A stretch of 64,000 nt of DNA, taken from Rhodococcus sp. IEGM 1409 (GTDB taxonomy: Bacteria > Actinomycetota > Actinomycetes > Mycobacteriales > Mycobacteriaceae). Below are positions 43,811 through 53,323 of this stretch, in pieces. Made by a program: the position numbers and the translations under genes. Location: NCBI RefSeq assembly GCF_030056735.1, contig NZ_JASHKN010000008.1, forward strand, positions 124,001 to 188,000, written 5' to 3'. The notes beneath the pieces are model-generated. The model searched no databases, was not told where the DNA came from, and worked only from the letters and a program-made list of their open reading frames with translations. How positions within the stretch are numbered: the first letter of the stretch is position 1; the number at the start of each line of letters is the position of its first letter.

Positions 43811-44838
43811 CGAGCGTGCTCCCAATCCACCAGGTTCGGACGATCGATCCAAGGCTTGCCCTCACATGTCAACGCCTCGATGTCCGCGTCGACCATGATT
43901 CGAGCCAGTTCGGGGGTATGCACTGTCGCCTTCCAACCGAGCTTCTGCTCGGCCTTTCCGGCGTCCCCGATCAACGCATCGACTTCCGTCGGGCGGAGAT
44001 AGCGCTCATCGAAGCGCACGTGATCTTCCCAGTTCAGCCCGGCATGCTCGAAGGCCACCGTCAGGAAGTCCTTGACTGAATAGTTGCCGCCAGTCGCGAG
44101 AACATAGTCGTCCGGTTCGTCGGCCTGAAGCATCCTCCACATTCCCTCTACGTACTCCGGCGCATAACCCCAGTCACGAATTGCATCGAGATTGCCCATG
44201 TACAAGTTACTTTCAAGGCCCGCTTTGATTCGAGCGACTGCTCGCGTGATCTTGCGGGTCACAAACGTCTCACCACGGCGAGGGGATTCGTGGTTGAACA
44301 GAATTCCATTCACCGCGAAGATCCCGTATGCCTCACGATAGTTCTTCGTGATCCAATATGAATAGACCTTCGCAGCGCCATACGGCGACCGAGGATAGAA
44401 GGGGGTCTGCTCGTCCTGCGGAGGTGGTGTCGCACCGAACATCTCGGAACTGGACGCCTGGTAGAACCTGCATTCGAGCCCTGCCATTCGAACTGCTTCG
44501 AGCAACCGGATCGACCCGATTCCCGTCGTGTCACCGGTATGTTCAGGCTCGTCGAAGCTCACCCGTACATGGGACTGCGCCGCGAGGTTGTAGACCTCGT
44601 CCGGGCGTATCTGTGCGAGAAGGGTGACCAAACGCGCCCCGTCGCTGAGATCTCCGTAATGGAGGAACAGTTTTGCATCCGGGGTGTGGGGATCTACATA
44701 CATATGATCGATCCGAGCTGTATTGAACGTGGACGACCTACGAATGAGTCCGTGGACCTCGTATCCCTTGCTCAACAACAGCTCGGCCAGGTATGAACCG
44801 TCTTGGCCTGTAATTCCGGTAATCAGTGCGCGTTTCAC
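43807..44838 (-). CDS. gmd: GDP-mannose 4,6-dehydratase
   Basis: 343 residues from GTG 44838, which gives the family start [20 protein letters not shown] (upstream ATGs exist but would add unmatched residues). Rossmann motif [11 protein letters not shown], the catalytic SSEMFG, and [15 protein letters not shown] with Tyr-x3-Lys; C-terminal [20 protein letters not shown]. First step from GDP-mannose to GDP-L-fucose; coupled to fcl. Confidence 0.96.
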   Translation of the reverse strand: MKRALITGITGQDGSYLAELLLSKGYEVHGLIRRSSTFNTARIDHMYVDPHTPDAKLFLHYGDLSDGARLVTLLAQIRPDEVYNLAAQSHVRVSFDEPEHTGDTTGIGSIRLLEAVRMAGLECRFYQASSSEMFGATPPPQDEQTPFYPRSPYGAAKVYSYWITKNYREAYGIFAVNGILFNHESPRRGETFVTRKITRAVARIKAGLESNLYMGNLDAIRDWGYAPEYVEGMWRMLQADEPDDYVLATGGNYSVKDFLTVAFEHAGLNWEDHVRFDERYLRPTEVDALIGDAGKAEQKLGWKATVHTPELARIMVDADIEALTCEGKPWIDRPNLVDWEHAR

Positions 44839-44938
44839 TTGAAACCCCGTCCTCGAAGCAGATACTCGTCTGCGGATAGTCATCGGCCGAAATGTGTTGT
44901 GTGGGAGTACCGACCCCACAACCAGAACTGAGAAACCC

Positions 44939-46003
44939 TCACGGCATTACTGCCCCCTTGATCCGCGACCTCAAATCCTCCAGTTCCGCGGCAGCGGAAT
45001 CCATTCCGTGAAAGATTCGGGCAGATTCGTCGTGCCCGAGATTCAAGCTGCCACCCGTCGAGTCGTCCATCCACGATGCCTGCGGCGCGAGTACCGGTTC
45101 CAGCGAATCCCTCAGCTTCGGTACCGAACTGCTGCCCGACATCACCGGTATCGATCCACGTCGAGCGCTCAGGATCAAAACATGGAGTCGGTCACTGATC
45201 GTCACAGCCGCGCGCTCGTACAGGGCACGGAGCGCGAGCTCCTGTTGCCGATGGGTCACGTCATCGTCCCATCCCACGTAGGGAATTCCGAGCGTCGCAG
45301 CAACTTCACGGTTGTGGTTGTCGTCCTCGACAACCTGGCAACAGGCCATCAGATCCAAACCATTTGCCTCGACCTGAGTGTGGATCGACCGAAGGGTCGC
45401 GTAGTTCACCGGACGGTCATGCCGAAGCGAAAGCAATGCTATTTCTCGGCCCGCAGATCCTTGGCCCGCCAACTTCGCTACGTCAGATGCGCTGCCCCGG
45501 AACGCGAGATCGGGATAGAACCGGCTCTTACCTCGCAGATACTCGCACGTCCGTTTGTCACGTGCCGCGTAGACGTCGGCTATGCCGACGAGGATCTTCT
45601 CGGGTACTGCCGCGAAGGAGCTTCGCACCTCGATCGATCGCCCCAAAACGAGGATTCGTGTACCGAACATGCGAAGCACCGCAAAGACTGTCACCAGTAA
45701 CGAGTGTTTGACGACGCTCGCGACCGAAGCTCCCAGAACTGCAGGCCCAGGCGCCATGACGATCACTGCCCGCTTGCGGCGCACCGTATCGGCCAAAACT
45801 GCTCGCCAGAAGCGAAAGCCCGAATTCATGACCTCGTCGGTTGGTTCCCAATCGAAGGCATCCACGTACTCCGCGCTCATACTGCCCGAAAAGACTACGG
45901 GACGGAATCCCAGGCCGCGCATGTAATCGACTGCTGTTCGGCGTATCTCGATGTCGCCCAGATTTCCCTGGGCAGCCGCAATACTCATGAAGAACCTACG
46001 CAT
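44939..46003 (-). CDS. Polysaccharide pyruvyl transferase family protein
   Basis: 354 residues. N-terminal [14 protein letters not shown] and C-terminal [19 protein letters not shown] are the two signatures of the CsaB/WcaK pyruvyltransferase family. It probably adds ketal-linked pyruvate from PEP to a sugar of the repeat unit, giving acidic charge. Its start overlaps the end of the flippase gene by 8 bp. No membrane span. The acceptor is unknown. Confidence 0.85.
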   Translation of the reverse strand: MRRFFMSIAAAQGNLGDIEIRRTAVDYMRGLGFRPVVFSGSMSAEYVDAFDWEPTDEVMNSGFRFWRAVLADTVRRKRAVIVMAPGPAVLGASVASVVKHSLLVTVFAVLRMFGTRILVLGRSIEVRSSFAAVPEKILVGIADVYAARDKRTCEYLRGKSRFYPDLAFRGSASDVAKLAGQGSAGREIALLSLRHDRPVNYATLRSIHTQVEANGLDLMACCQVVEDDNHNREVAATLGIPYVGWDDDVTHRQQELALRALYERAAVTISDRLHVLILSARRGSIPVMSGSSSVPKLRDSLEPVLAPQASWMDDSTGGSLNLGHDESARIFHGMDSAAAELEDLRSRIKGAVMP

Positions 46004-47207
46004 GGGGATCCCTCCTCATTGCAACGACAACGACGCAGGTCAGGAATACGGTTTGAAGTACATAGCTGAGCGAGAGCGACCATCCCGCCCCGAGCGCCCC
46101 GTAACGGGGAGCCACCAGCACGATTCCGACTAGGCAGATCAACGTGCTCAAAACAGTTATGTACGAGACAATTTCAACTCTGCCCGTACCTTGCAGAATT
46201 GCGTTCAACTGCGACGAGATCGCTGCGAAGATCAAACTGAAGCAGACGACCTGCATTACCGGTACCGCGTCTACATATGCAGCGCCCAAAACCGGTGGAA
46301 CGACCACAGGTATGACTGCCGCGATCACGCCGAAGATCACCGCGCTGGCAAGACACACATACATCGCGGGCCGCAGAATGCTCTGGGTAATTCGCCCAGT
46401 CGTCGAGCGCGCCGCTGCAGGCATAAGAACTGCCGCAAATGAAGTGGGAATCAGCCGCAGTGGAGTGGTGATACGACTAGTCACGCCGTAGATTCCGGAG
46501 ACGGCCGGGGATGTCACGAGTCCGACCAGCAGTACGTCGAAGTTACGCGTCTGAGTGGCCACGGAATTCAACCAAAAGTGCGATGACTTGCGAAGAATCG
46601 ACGTATACGATCGCCTCGATCTGATACGGGTGATTACCGGTCCGAGCCGAATGGCCACGAAGACAGCGATCATCGAAGAGAACGCGAGACCCACTGAATA
46701 CCAGAGCACTGCATCGACACCCGAGAGCCAAGCGGCCGCGACAAAGACGAGGGCAAGTGCTCGACGAAGGAGCAACGATACGGCGTTCTGCCAGGTATTC
46801 CCGTCAGCGAGTGGTAGCGAAAGCAGCGTCTCGACGTAATTGTCCAGGACAACCCACACTGCCAATGGCACAACGAACCAGAGCCTCGGCTCGAAGACCG
46901 AGGCCACAGCCGCGATCATTGCCAGCAACGCCCCAACGGCCAGATTGGCGCGGCGCGAGAACTCCAAAGTCGAAGCGATGAGAGTTTCCTGGTCACCCAA
47001 CGCACGGATTCGAACCAGAAATGGGGTGAACCCGAAGTTCAGAACGGTTTGAAGCACCAGTCCGACGCCATATGCCGCAGCGAAGATTCCAAAGCCGGAC
47101 GGACCGGAGATGCGAGCGAGGAGAACCATGCTCAATGCCTGAATCAATGCACCGACGAGACGTCCGCCGGCGATTCCGGTGAACTGCACCACCAGGGGGT
47201 TTGTCAT
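45996..47207 (-). CDS. wzx: Wzx-type polysaccharide flippase
   Basis: 403 residues from ATG 47207, which follows GAAGGTG. Twelve or so spans (QFTGIAGGRLVGALIQALSM; FGIFAAAYGVGLVLQTVLNF; VMQVVCFSLIFAAISSQLNA; IVSYITVLSTLICLVGIVLV) with Arg/Gly-rich loops and the polysaccharide-biosynthesis flippase pattern (GFTPFLVRIRALGDQETLIA). It moves the undecaprenyl-linked repeat unit across the membrane. Symbol given by role and place. Confidence 0.85.
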   Translation of the reverse strand: MTNPLVVQFTGIAGGRLVGALIQALSMVLLARISGPSGFGIFAAAYGVGLVLQTVLNFGFTPFLVRIRALGDQETLIASTLEFSRRANLAVGALLAMIAAVASVFEPRLWFVVPLAVWVVLDNYVETLLSLPLADGNTWQNAVSLLLRRALALVFVAAAWLSGVDAVLWYSVGLAFSSMIAVFVAIRLGPVITRIRSRRSYTSILRKSSHFWLNSVATQTRNFDVLLVGLVTSPAVSGIYGVTSRITTPLRLIPTSFAAVLMPAAARSTTGRITQSILRPAMYVCLASAVIFGVIAAVIPVVVPPVLGAAYVDAVPVMQVVCFSLIFAAISSQLNAILQGTGRVEIVSYITVLSTLICLVGIVLVAPRYGALGAGWSLSLSYVLQTVFLTCVVVVAMRRDPHA

Positions 47208-47277
47208 CACCTTCACGTGGCACCAACCAGGTGGTAGAACGACTGTGCGACTCCAGCGCAATGCGGCCGTGCGCTTC

Positions 47278-47817
47278 TCATGCTCGTCCGATCGCCGAGA
47301 CCGGGGCACGGACAATTGCCCTCGCCGGAACATCCGATATGACAAGGCAATTCGCGCCAATCACCGAGTGGTCACCGATCGACGTACCACGGAGGACGGT
47401 GGATCTGGCCGCAATCCATACGCCATCACCGATGACGATCGGCCCGTTGTCGAACTCGAAAGTCCGTGATTTTCTGCTATGACTGCCCGCGCACAGGAAA
47501 ACGTCCTGCGAGACGCAACTGTTCGACCCGATGCTCACCGGTTCGAGATTGAGGATCCACGCTCCCTCACCCACCCAGGTGTTATCGCCGATCGACAGCT
47601 TCCACGGCCAATGGATCTTCACGCCGTGCCGTATCAGGACTGCCTCGCCGATCCGAGCGCCGAACAGTCGGAGAATGGCGACCCGCATGCGTGCCGGCAC
47701 GAACCAGGCCCGGAACAGTGGTGCTACCGCGAGCCAGGCGATCTGCACTGACGCCGGACGTCCCTTGTCATATCCTGCCCCGGTGAATTCGCCGAGGGAG
47801 AGCTGTGGGTGGGTCAC
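47278..47817 (-). CDS. WcaF-like acetyltransferase (left-handed beta-helix)
   Basis: 179 residues from GTG 47817 (GTGA overlap with the glycosyltransferase stop). FRAWFVPARMRVAILRLFGARIGEAV is the family's N-terminal part, then hexapeptide repeats (VKIHWPWKLSIGDNTWVGEG; VSIGSNSCVSQDVFLCAGSH; IVIGDGVWIAARSTVLRGTS). Likely transfers an acetyl group to a sugar of the repeat unit. Confidence 0.87.
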   Translation of the reverse strand: MTHPQLSLGEFTGAGYDKGRPASVQIAWLAVAPLFRAWFVPARMRVAILRLFGARIGEAVLIRHGVKIHWPWKLSIGDNTWVGEGAWILNLEPVSIGSNSCVSQDVFLCAGSHSRKSRTFEFDNGPIVIGDGVWIAARSTVLRGTSIGDHSVIGANCLVISDVPARAIVRAPVSAIGRA

Positions 47818-49103
47818 CGCGCTCGGGCTTCCGTCAGTCGAGTCGGCGAACTCGCTCGGTTGACAAGTCTGTCGAACAGTTCACCGAACGCGATAGTGGC
47901 AGAACCGGGAGACAGTACTTCGTGCACGTACGCCCTCCCGTTTCGCGCGAGTTGCTCCGAACGGGCGGGGTCAGACACCAACATCTCTATTTCACGAACC
48001 AATGCCTCCGGATTGCCGGCGTCAACGCGTACTCCCGCCTCTGACAGGGCGATCTCTTCGCCCGACGCACTGTCCGCAGACGTAGCCGCGACGACTGGCA
48101 CCCCTGAGGCGAAATACGATGTGAGTTTGCTCGGAACAGCCATGCTGCGAAGATCGGCCAACTCGTTGAGAAGTAGCGCATCCGCCGCACGTAGCACGTC
48201 GGTGAAGTCCTCGCTGCCAACAGGATCCATGAATTCGATCCCCGCGCATCCCTTGGACAACTCTTCGAGATGGGCTCGCTGATTCCCGTCCCCCATCAAC
48301 ACGAATTTGATGTCGGACTGCCGTGCATCGAGCAAACGCGCGGCGTCCACCACGTTTTCGAGCCCTTGCTTTGCACCCATGTTTCCGGCATGCAGAACTA
48401 TCTTCTGTTCCGGCGCCCATCCCAATCGTCTTCGCGAATCCTCTCGGGCACAAGCCGACTGGGAGAGGTCGAGATGGGTCCAGTTTCTGATTACCGTGAT
48501 GCTGCTCGAATCGACGCCGAGGTTCTCCTGGGCATGCTTCGCAAACCGCGGATGGATCACGACAACGTGATCGGACTTTCGCAAGATCCAAGATTCAACT
48601 CGATCGACGAGAGACGACAAACCACCGCTCAGTTGGCCGGTCTCGGACGCGCCCAGTCCGTAGAAGTCCTGCACCCACAGCACCACGGGTGTGCGCGACC
48701 GAAAGAGCCTGGTCCTGATGACAAATGCCGCTGAGGACAAAAGCGTCGGGCTTACACACAGAACGAGGTCCGCTCGGTGGAAAAGAGTCGCCCAGGACGC
48801 CCTCAGGGCGAAGCTCGACTCCATCAGGATTCTTCTCAGGAAACTGGGATTCCGAGGGATGTAGTGACGGAGTCTGTGCACTGTCAGATTCTCTGACTTC
48901 TCGACCGAAGACAGTCCTGAGAAACCATCCATCTTTCGCCAGAATGGATAGTGCGGATACCCCGTCACCATCCTGACGTCAGCACCAGCGTCCGCTATCG
49001 CATTTACCAAGCCCTCAGTGTAAGGAGCGATACCGGTTGGCTCAGGAGAATAGTTGATTCCCACGATCAGGATTTTGTTTCCCCGATTATCCATCGTGCT
49101 CAT
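47814..49103 (-). CDS. Family 4 glycosyltransferase (WcaI-like)
   Basis: 429 residues. GT-B fold: N-terminal KILIVGINYSPEPTGIAPYT (acceptor loop), TGYPHYPFWRKM, and a C-terminal donor domain with VLHAGNMGAKQGLENVVDAA and the EX7E-type region (DALLLNELADLRSMAVPSKL; SGVPVVAATSADSASGEE). The WcaI group adds a sugar in colanic-acid synthesis, often fucose; donor here is inferred to be GDP-fucose from gmd/fcl but unproven. Confidence 0.87.
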   Translation of the reverse strand: MSTMDNRGNKILIVGINYSPEPTGIAPYTEGLVNAIADAGADVRMVTGYPHYPFWRKMDGFSGLSSVEKSENLTVHRLRHYIPRNPSFLRRILMESSFALRASWATLFHRADLVLCVSPTLLSSAAFVIRTRLFRSRTPVVLWVQDFYGLGASETGQLSGGLSSLVDRVESWILRKSDHVVVIHPRFAKHAQENLGVDSSSITVIRNWTHLDLSQSACAREDSRRRLGWAPEQKIVLHAGNMGAKQGLENVVDAARLLDARQSDIKFVLMGDGNQRAHLEELSKGCAGIEFMDPVGSEDFTDVLRAADALLLNELADLRSMAVPSKLTSYFASGVPVVAATSADSASGEEIALSEAGVRVDAGNPEALVREIEMLVSDPARSEQLARNGRAYVHEVLSPGSATIAFGELFDRLVNRASSPTRLTEARAR

Positions 49104-49111
49104 TTCCCTTT

Positions 49112-49678
49112 TCAGCTCGCTGAGGACGACAGTCCATGCACAGCTTGCAGGTGTGCACTTCTCTGCGTTTCACTCTCGAATCGTTCGCCGACTTTCCGTG
49201 CGGGAACTCCGACATTCACAGAGAAACTCTCGACGTCACTCGTCACGACTGAACCTGCTCCGATCACGGCACCGTCGCCTATCGTCACACCGCTCAATAT
49301 CACCGAACAAGCGCCTATCCATACGTCTGTTCCAATTTGGACAGAATCGCGAGCGCCAGGCTCTCGGTCCCCCACCCACGTCGACGCGAGCATCGGAATA
49401 CCCACTTCGTCGATCGCGTGGTCTTCACGCCCTACGATGTAGACATTCATTCCGATCATGACGTGGGATCCGATCGAACCGTCTACTTGGATAACAGTCC
49501 GAGGCCCGACACTGACATTATCGCCGATATTCAATCCGTGAGGCGCACTGATGATTGCCCCACGGCCGGCGTTGAAGTCGCGTCCTACTGAAACATTTCC
49601 GTTCGATATTGCGAGCCCGTTCATGATTCCTCGAAGGGCTCGCCTAACCCCTGATGGGAAGCGGGATCGGTTACTCAT
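49112..49678 (-). CDS. Hexapeptide-repeat acyltransferase
   Basis: 188 residues; ATG at 49678 overlaps the next gene's stop by ATGA. Hexapeptide coils (LNIGDNVSVGPRTVIQVDGS; VQIGTDVWIGACSVILSGVT; IGDGAVIGAGSVVTSDVESF), with His in GREDHAIDEV as the likely catalytic base. Ends in HLQAVHGLSSSAS. O-acetylates or otherwise acylates a sugar of the repeat unit. Confidence 0.86.
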   Translation of the reverse strand: MSNRSRFPSGVRRALRGIMNGLAISNGNVSVGRDFNAGRGAIISAPHGLNIGDNVSVGPRTVIQVDGSIGSHVMIGMNVYIVGREDHAIDEVGIPMLASTWVGDREPGARDSVQIGTDVWIGACSVILSGVTIGDGAVIGAGSVVTSDVESFSVNVGVPARKVGERFESETQRSAHLQAVHGLSSSAS

Positions 49679-50850
49679 CGTGCGACCATCTCCTTAGGCC
49701 ATCCGTCTTTGTCGAATTCAACGACCTGACCTCTCAACGCAGCAGAGATACCCGATGCCATCGTTTCAGCGGAATAGAGTTCTCCAACCTTCGTTGATAT
49801 TTCCCTTGCCGATACGGGATTGGAGACCAGATACAGAAAGTAATCTCGTAGTGCCACGGCCAGCGATTCCTCGGTCGTCGGCGAGTAACTCTGCATCGGA
49901 CCGACTACGGCAAGCTCGATCTCAGGAGCGTGCGGGGCATCCTCGGGGTACAGCATCGGGACTCCGAATCCCAGGCTCTGAGTGACACTCAATCCGACGT
50001 ATCCTGGAGAGACCGACATGATTGATCGTGCGTAGATTTCAGCAAGTTCGACGGGACTTTCGATACGTCCGTGCAGAACAACCGATTCTTCGAGACCGAG
50101 ATCTGAAATTTGCCTCTCTATCGTTTCCGTGGCATTTCCGAAACCTACGATTTCCAACACGGCACCCTCGTCTTTGAGGCCCGATCGATGGAAAGCCGGA
50201 ACCAATTGATCCACATTCTTCTCGGCAACCAATCGACCAACATAGACTATTGACTTACGCGATTCAGTGGCGTTCTCGGCGTTGATATCAGTGCGCTTGT
50301 ACAAAGAATTCGGCGCTACCCAAACTGGCTGGCCCGGTATCTCACCCCTGGCCGGGACTACGCTGGCGTACCCGTAAAGAATAGTTCCCTGAGACAACCG
50401 GCGCATCGTCCGTCGAAGAAATGCCGTCTTCGACGAAGAACCTTCTCTGGGATGAAGATGACCCCAGACCAAAGTGCGGCGTCGCAAAATTCGTCGAAGG
50501 GCTAAAATACCCCACGCTGTGAGACTCCGAGGGTTCAAATCCAGGATGGTCACGGAAGCAGAAAGCGGATTTCTCCAGGAGCCAACCTGTAGAAGAACCT
50601 TGTCACCGAAGATTCCGATCCGTCGAACTCGCTCATAGAAATCCTTGTCGATACCAGTTCGAACCGTAGGATCCAATCCGTAGTCAGAAGCAAGAATACG
50701 GAGATTGCCATTTTCCATCTCGCGCAACACTTCGATGCACGGATTCCGATATGTTGGAATTACCGCCAAGTACATCGAATATTTCGACGATGACATCGAA
50801 ACGGTTCCCCCAAAGTTCTCATCGAGTATGACCGATTGGTCAGTGTGCAT
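49675..50850 (-). CDS. Family 4-type glycosyltransferase
   Basis: 391 residues from ATG 50850 (AAAGGGA upstream; ATG 50886 is an alternative). Donor-domain motifs are KSIVYVGRLVAEKNVDQLVP and VLEIVGFGNATETIERQISD, and SPGYVGLSVTQSLGFGVPML carries the EX7E-like loop. The N-terminal domain is variable (LGVWGH-type HLHPREGSSSKTAFLRRTM). The gene looks richer in A/T than its neighbours, which suggests a separate origin, but I did not compute composition. Confidence 0.8.
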   Translation of the reverse strand: MHTDQSVILDENFGGTVSMSSSKYSMYLAVIPTYRNPCIEVLREMENGNLRILASDYGLDPTVRTGIDKDFYERVRRIGIFGDKVLLQVGSWRNPLSASVTILDLNPRSLTAWGILALRRILRRRTLVWGHLHPREGSSSKTAFLRRTMRRLSQGTILYGYASVVPARGEIPGQPVWVAPNSLYKRTDINAENATESRKSIVYVGRLVAEKNVDQLVPAFHRSGLKDEGAVLEIVGFGNATETIERQISDLGLEESVVLHGRIESPVELAEIYARSIMSVSPGYVGLSVTQSLGFGVPMLYPEDAPHAPEIELAVVGPMQSYSPTTEESLAVALRDYFLYLVSNPVSAREISTKVGELYSAETMASGISAALRGQVVEFDKDGWPKEMVAR

Positions 50851-50943
50851 TGCGCAATTCCCTTTACTTCGGATCCCAGGCTGCATTCACCGGGACTGGC
50901 GAATCGGATTCGCGATTTGAATACGAAAGACTGACAGAACCGA

Positions 50944-52464
50944 TCAGTAAGCGCCGTCACTTGCCATTACGGCTTTGAGCGTTTTCACGACGATCATGAC
51001 GTCCCCAACCATCGACCAGTTGTCGACATAGGACAGATCCAGTCGAACGGTTTCTTCCCACGAAAGATCCGAGCGCCCACTCACCTGCCACAAACCGGTG
51101 ATCCCTGGTTTGACCAGCAGTCTCCTTTTCACGGCCCCGTCGTACGCCTCTACCTCACGCCTCAACGGCGGCCTTGGGCCAACCACACTCATCTCGCGAC
51201 GGAGCACGTTGACGAACTGGGGCAACTCGTCTATCGAAAACTTTCGAATGACACGCCCTACCTTGGTAACCCGAGGATCGTCACGCATCTTGAACAGGAC
51301 GCCGGCGCCCTCGTTGTCCGACAGGAGACTGTCGACCTGAGCGTCGGCGTTTTGAACCATCGATCGGAACTTCAGCATTGGGAAAGGAACACCGTCCAAT
51401 CCCATTCGCTCTGACCGATAGAGCACAGGACCCCGACTGGTGAACTTCACTGCCAACGCCGTCACGATCAACACCGGACTGATCAGGATGAGAATGACAG
51501 ACGCGAAGACGACGTCGAATGCTGTCTTGGCGAACCGTTGCGCACCGTGGTAGCGCGGACGTTCGACGTGAATCAGTGGAAGACCGGCCACCGGCCGCAT
51601 CGAAAGTCTGGGACCGGAAACGTCCAGGATTCCAGGTGCCACAACAAGATCAACGTCCTTGCACTCCAGATCCCAGGCCAGTTTCCGCATACCGTCGTAC
51701 CCGAGGTGTTCCGTCGCAGTGACCGCCACCGCATCGGCACCGACCAAGTCGAGCGCGTCGGTCACGTCGTGCTCGTCCCCGAGGACCGGTATTTCGTTGC
51801 CGTCGACGACTATGACTCTGTCGCGACGACCTAGTTGACTCGGTTGGCAGACGCCCACTACCCGGTAACCGTCGCCGGGAGCTCGTTCGAAGGTTTGGGC
51901 CAGTTTCTTGACTGCAACGGGGCTCCCTACAACCAACACGGATGTCTGAAAATCACCTCGAGACCGCTTCCGCGCGATGACCTTTCGCCAGATCCAGCGG
52001 CTCGCCATCAGCGCCGTCAGGCCAACCGGGAATGCAAAGGCCAGATAGAGCCGCGCGATGTCCAACTGCAGCAGAAGACTGACAATCGCAATGAGTCCGA
52101 AGAGGCGCACTGTCGCTACGAAGATTCGTCTGTACTCTTCGGGGCCGCTGCCGATCACACGGATCGATCGAGTGCGGAAGATGCCCAGAGACGATAACCA
52201 CATTGCCGCCAACGCAATTGACACACCGGTGTAACTCAGTTGCCCGAGGATGCCGGAGCTCACCGCACGGCCGTCTCCGCCGAACCGTAGCCACTGAGCC
52301 AGGAAAACTGTCCCCACGATGATCACCGAGTCGCCCAGGAACAGTCTCCTGCGGTATGCCGTTTCCCATTCCCGCCGTGAAGTCGATCCGCTGCGGAGGT
52401 CGGGCACTGCACGGGGAAGCGTGTGCTTGTTCTTGCCCAGCGTGGACACGTCGAGCGCCGTCAC
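50944..52464 (-). CDS. Polyprenyl-phosphate sugar-1-phosphate transferase (WcaJ/WbaP-like)
   Basis: 506 residues from GTG 52464. Four N-terminal spans (YRRRLFLGDSVIIVGTVFLA and others), a cytosolic Rossmann-like region (VLVVGSPVAVKKLAQTFERA) and a fifth span before the C-terminal transferase domain (FDVVFASVILILISPVLIVT; LYRSERMGLDGVPFPMLKFR; KFSIDELPQFVNVLRREMSV; GPRPPLRREVEAYDGA; KPGITGLWQVSGRSDLSWEE). This starts the repeat unit by moving a sugar phosphate to undecaprenyl phosphate; the operon's first gene by position. Confidence 0.93.
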   Translation of the reverse strand: MTALDVSTLGKNKHTLPRAVPDLRSGSTSRREWETAYRRRLFLGDSVIIVGTVFLAQWLRFGGDGRAVSSGILGQLSYTGVSIALAAMWLSSLGIFRTRSIRVIGSGPEEYRRIFVATVRLFGLIAIVSLLLQLDIARLYLAFAFPVGLTALMASRWIWRKVIARKRSRGDFQTSVLVVGSPVAVKKLAQTFERAPGDGYRVVGVCQPSQLGRRDRVIVVDGNEIPVLGDEHDVTDALDLVGADAVAVTATEHLGYDGMRKLAWDLECKDVDLVVAPGILDVSGPRLSMRPVAGLPLIHVERPRYHGAQRFAKTAFDVVFASVILILISPVLIVTALAVKFTSRGPVLYRSERMGLDGVPFPMLKFRSMVQNADAQVDSLLSDNEGAGVLFKMRDDPRVTKVGRVIRKFSIDELPQFVNVLRREMSVVGPRPPLRREVEAYDGAVKRRLLVKPGITGLWQVSGRSDLSWEETVRLDLSYVDNWSMVGDVMIVVKTLKAVMASDGAY

Positions 52465-53323
52465 GTGATCAGTCCCTTCCTCATTCGTGGAATCTGTGCG
52501 TCATTGAATTCGTATGTCGTTGACAGGTGTTGAGCGTGATTCATCAGATCTGAGCAATACGCTGGAACAGCAAATTGCCCGCTTCGATCCGAAAAGTGCA
52601 ATTCCTCGAGAATCGGAACGCTCTCACGCTCCGAGTGGATTACATTTCAGCACTGTCCGCGCGCAGGATCAAACGCAAAGTCGCCCCAGTTCAGGCCCGT
52701 AGCCGCGTACACCCCCGACCATTCCAATCTGACCGCAGCGCAAGCGCTTTGCGTCTTGCCCTTCGGACGCAGCTCGACCGGAGTAACGGGGCGAAAGATC
52801 GATTCAGAAGCAACTTTCGCGTTACTTCGTCGAAAGTGCATCAAACAGAAGGACCTTACTCACCAGTAGGCGGTTGCCACGGTGCATCCCATTTCAGATA
52901 CCGCCTGGATAGAGGATCATTTCCATCGGTAGCCGACGCAATGACTTTCGCCGACAGAAGGTGCCTGCGCCGTTGGGGACCTACGTCCCCGGCAGGGATC
53001 TTGGTCCCTACTGCCGATTTGATGTGCAATTCGAAGGCGAATAGCCATACAGCCCTTGCTGATACAGGTAGCACCCCTGAAACAAGATCAGGTCGCTTGT
53101 CCAGTTCGCGACAAACCCACTTCTGAAATGAATTTTTCATTCGTCCCACTATATGAGATTTCTACCCGGCTTCAGTCGTTCCGCATCGGTGGGTGTTCGG
53201 ATTCGCACCTTGTGACCGATCACGTAAGGTCGACAAAAGTCGTGTTCGTTGACACATGCTCACACCAGCCGGCACGGCCGGCACAGCCCGAGTAGACGAC
53301 CAGTTCGAATAGGACTACATATC
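52465..53323. other. Gene-free region between divergent polysaccharide transcripts
   Basis: 859 bp with no supported gene. The plus-strand frame at 52575-53126 (183 codons) has no recognised motif or ribosome site. Of note is the tandem palindrome pair at 52975-53009. TTGACAGGTGTTGAGCGTGA (52522-52541) contains TTGACA but no -10 at usual spacing. The region near 53128-53146 is A/T-rich. Confidence 0.55.
52975..53009 (+). promoter_or_regulatory. Tandem DosR-like palindromes
   Basis: GGGGAC-CTAC-GTCCCC (52975-52990), preceded by TT, and AGGGAT-CTTG-GTCCCT (52994-53009) are centred 19 bp apart. The first fits the mycobacterial DosR box (TTSGGGACTWWAGTCCCSAA) well in its outer halves. They lie 315-350 bp before the start at 53324. 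Response to hypoxia or a LuxR-type regulator is possible; inference only. Confidence 0.45.

Noticed and set aside
52575-53126. 183-codon plus-strand frame in the polysaccharide spacer
   Set aside because: Arg/Ser-rich without any motif; overlaps the putative operators.
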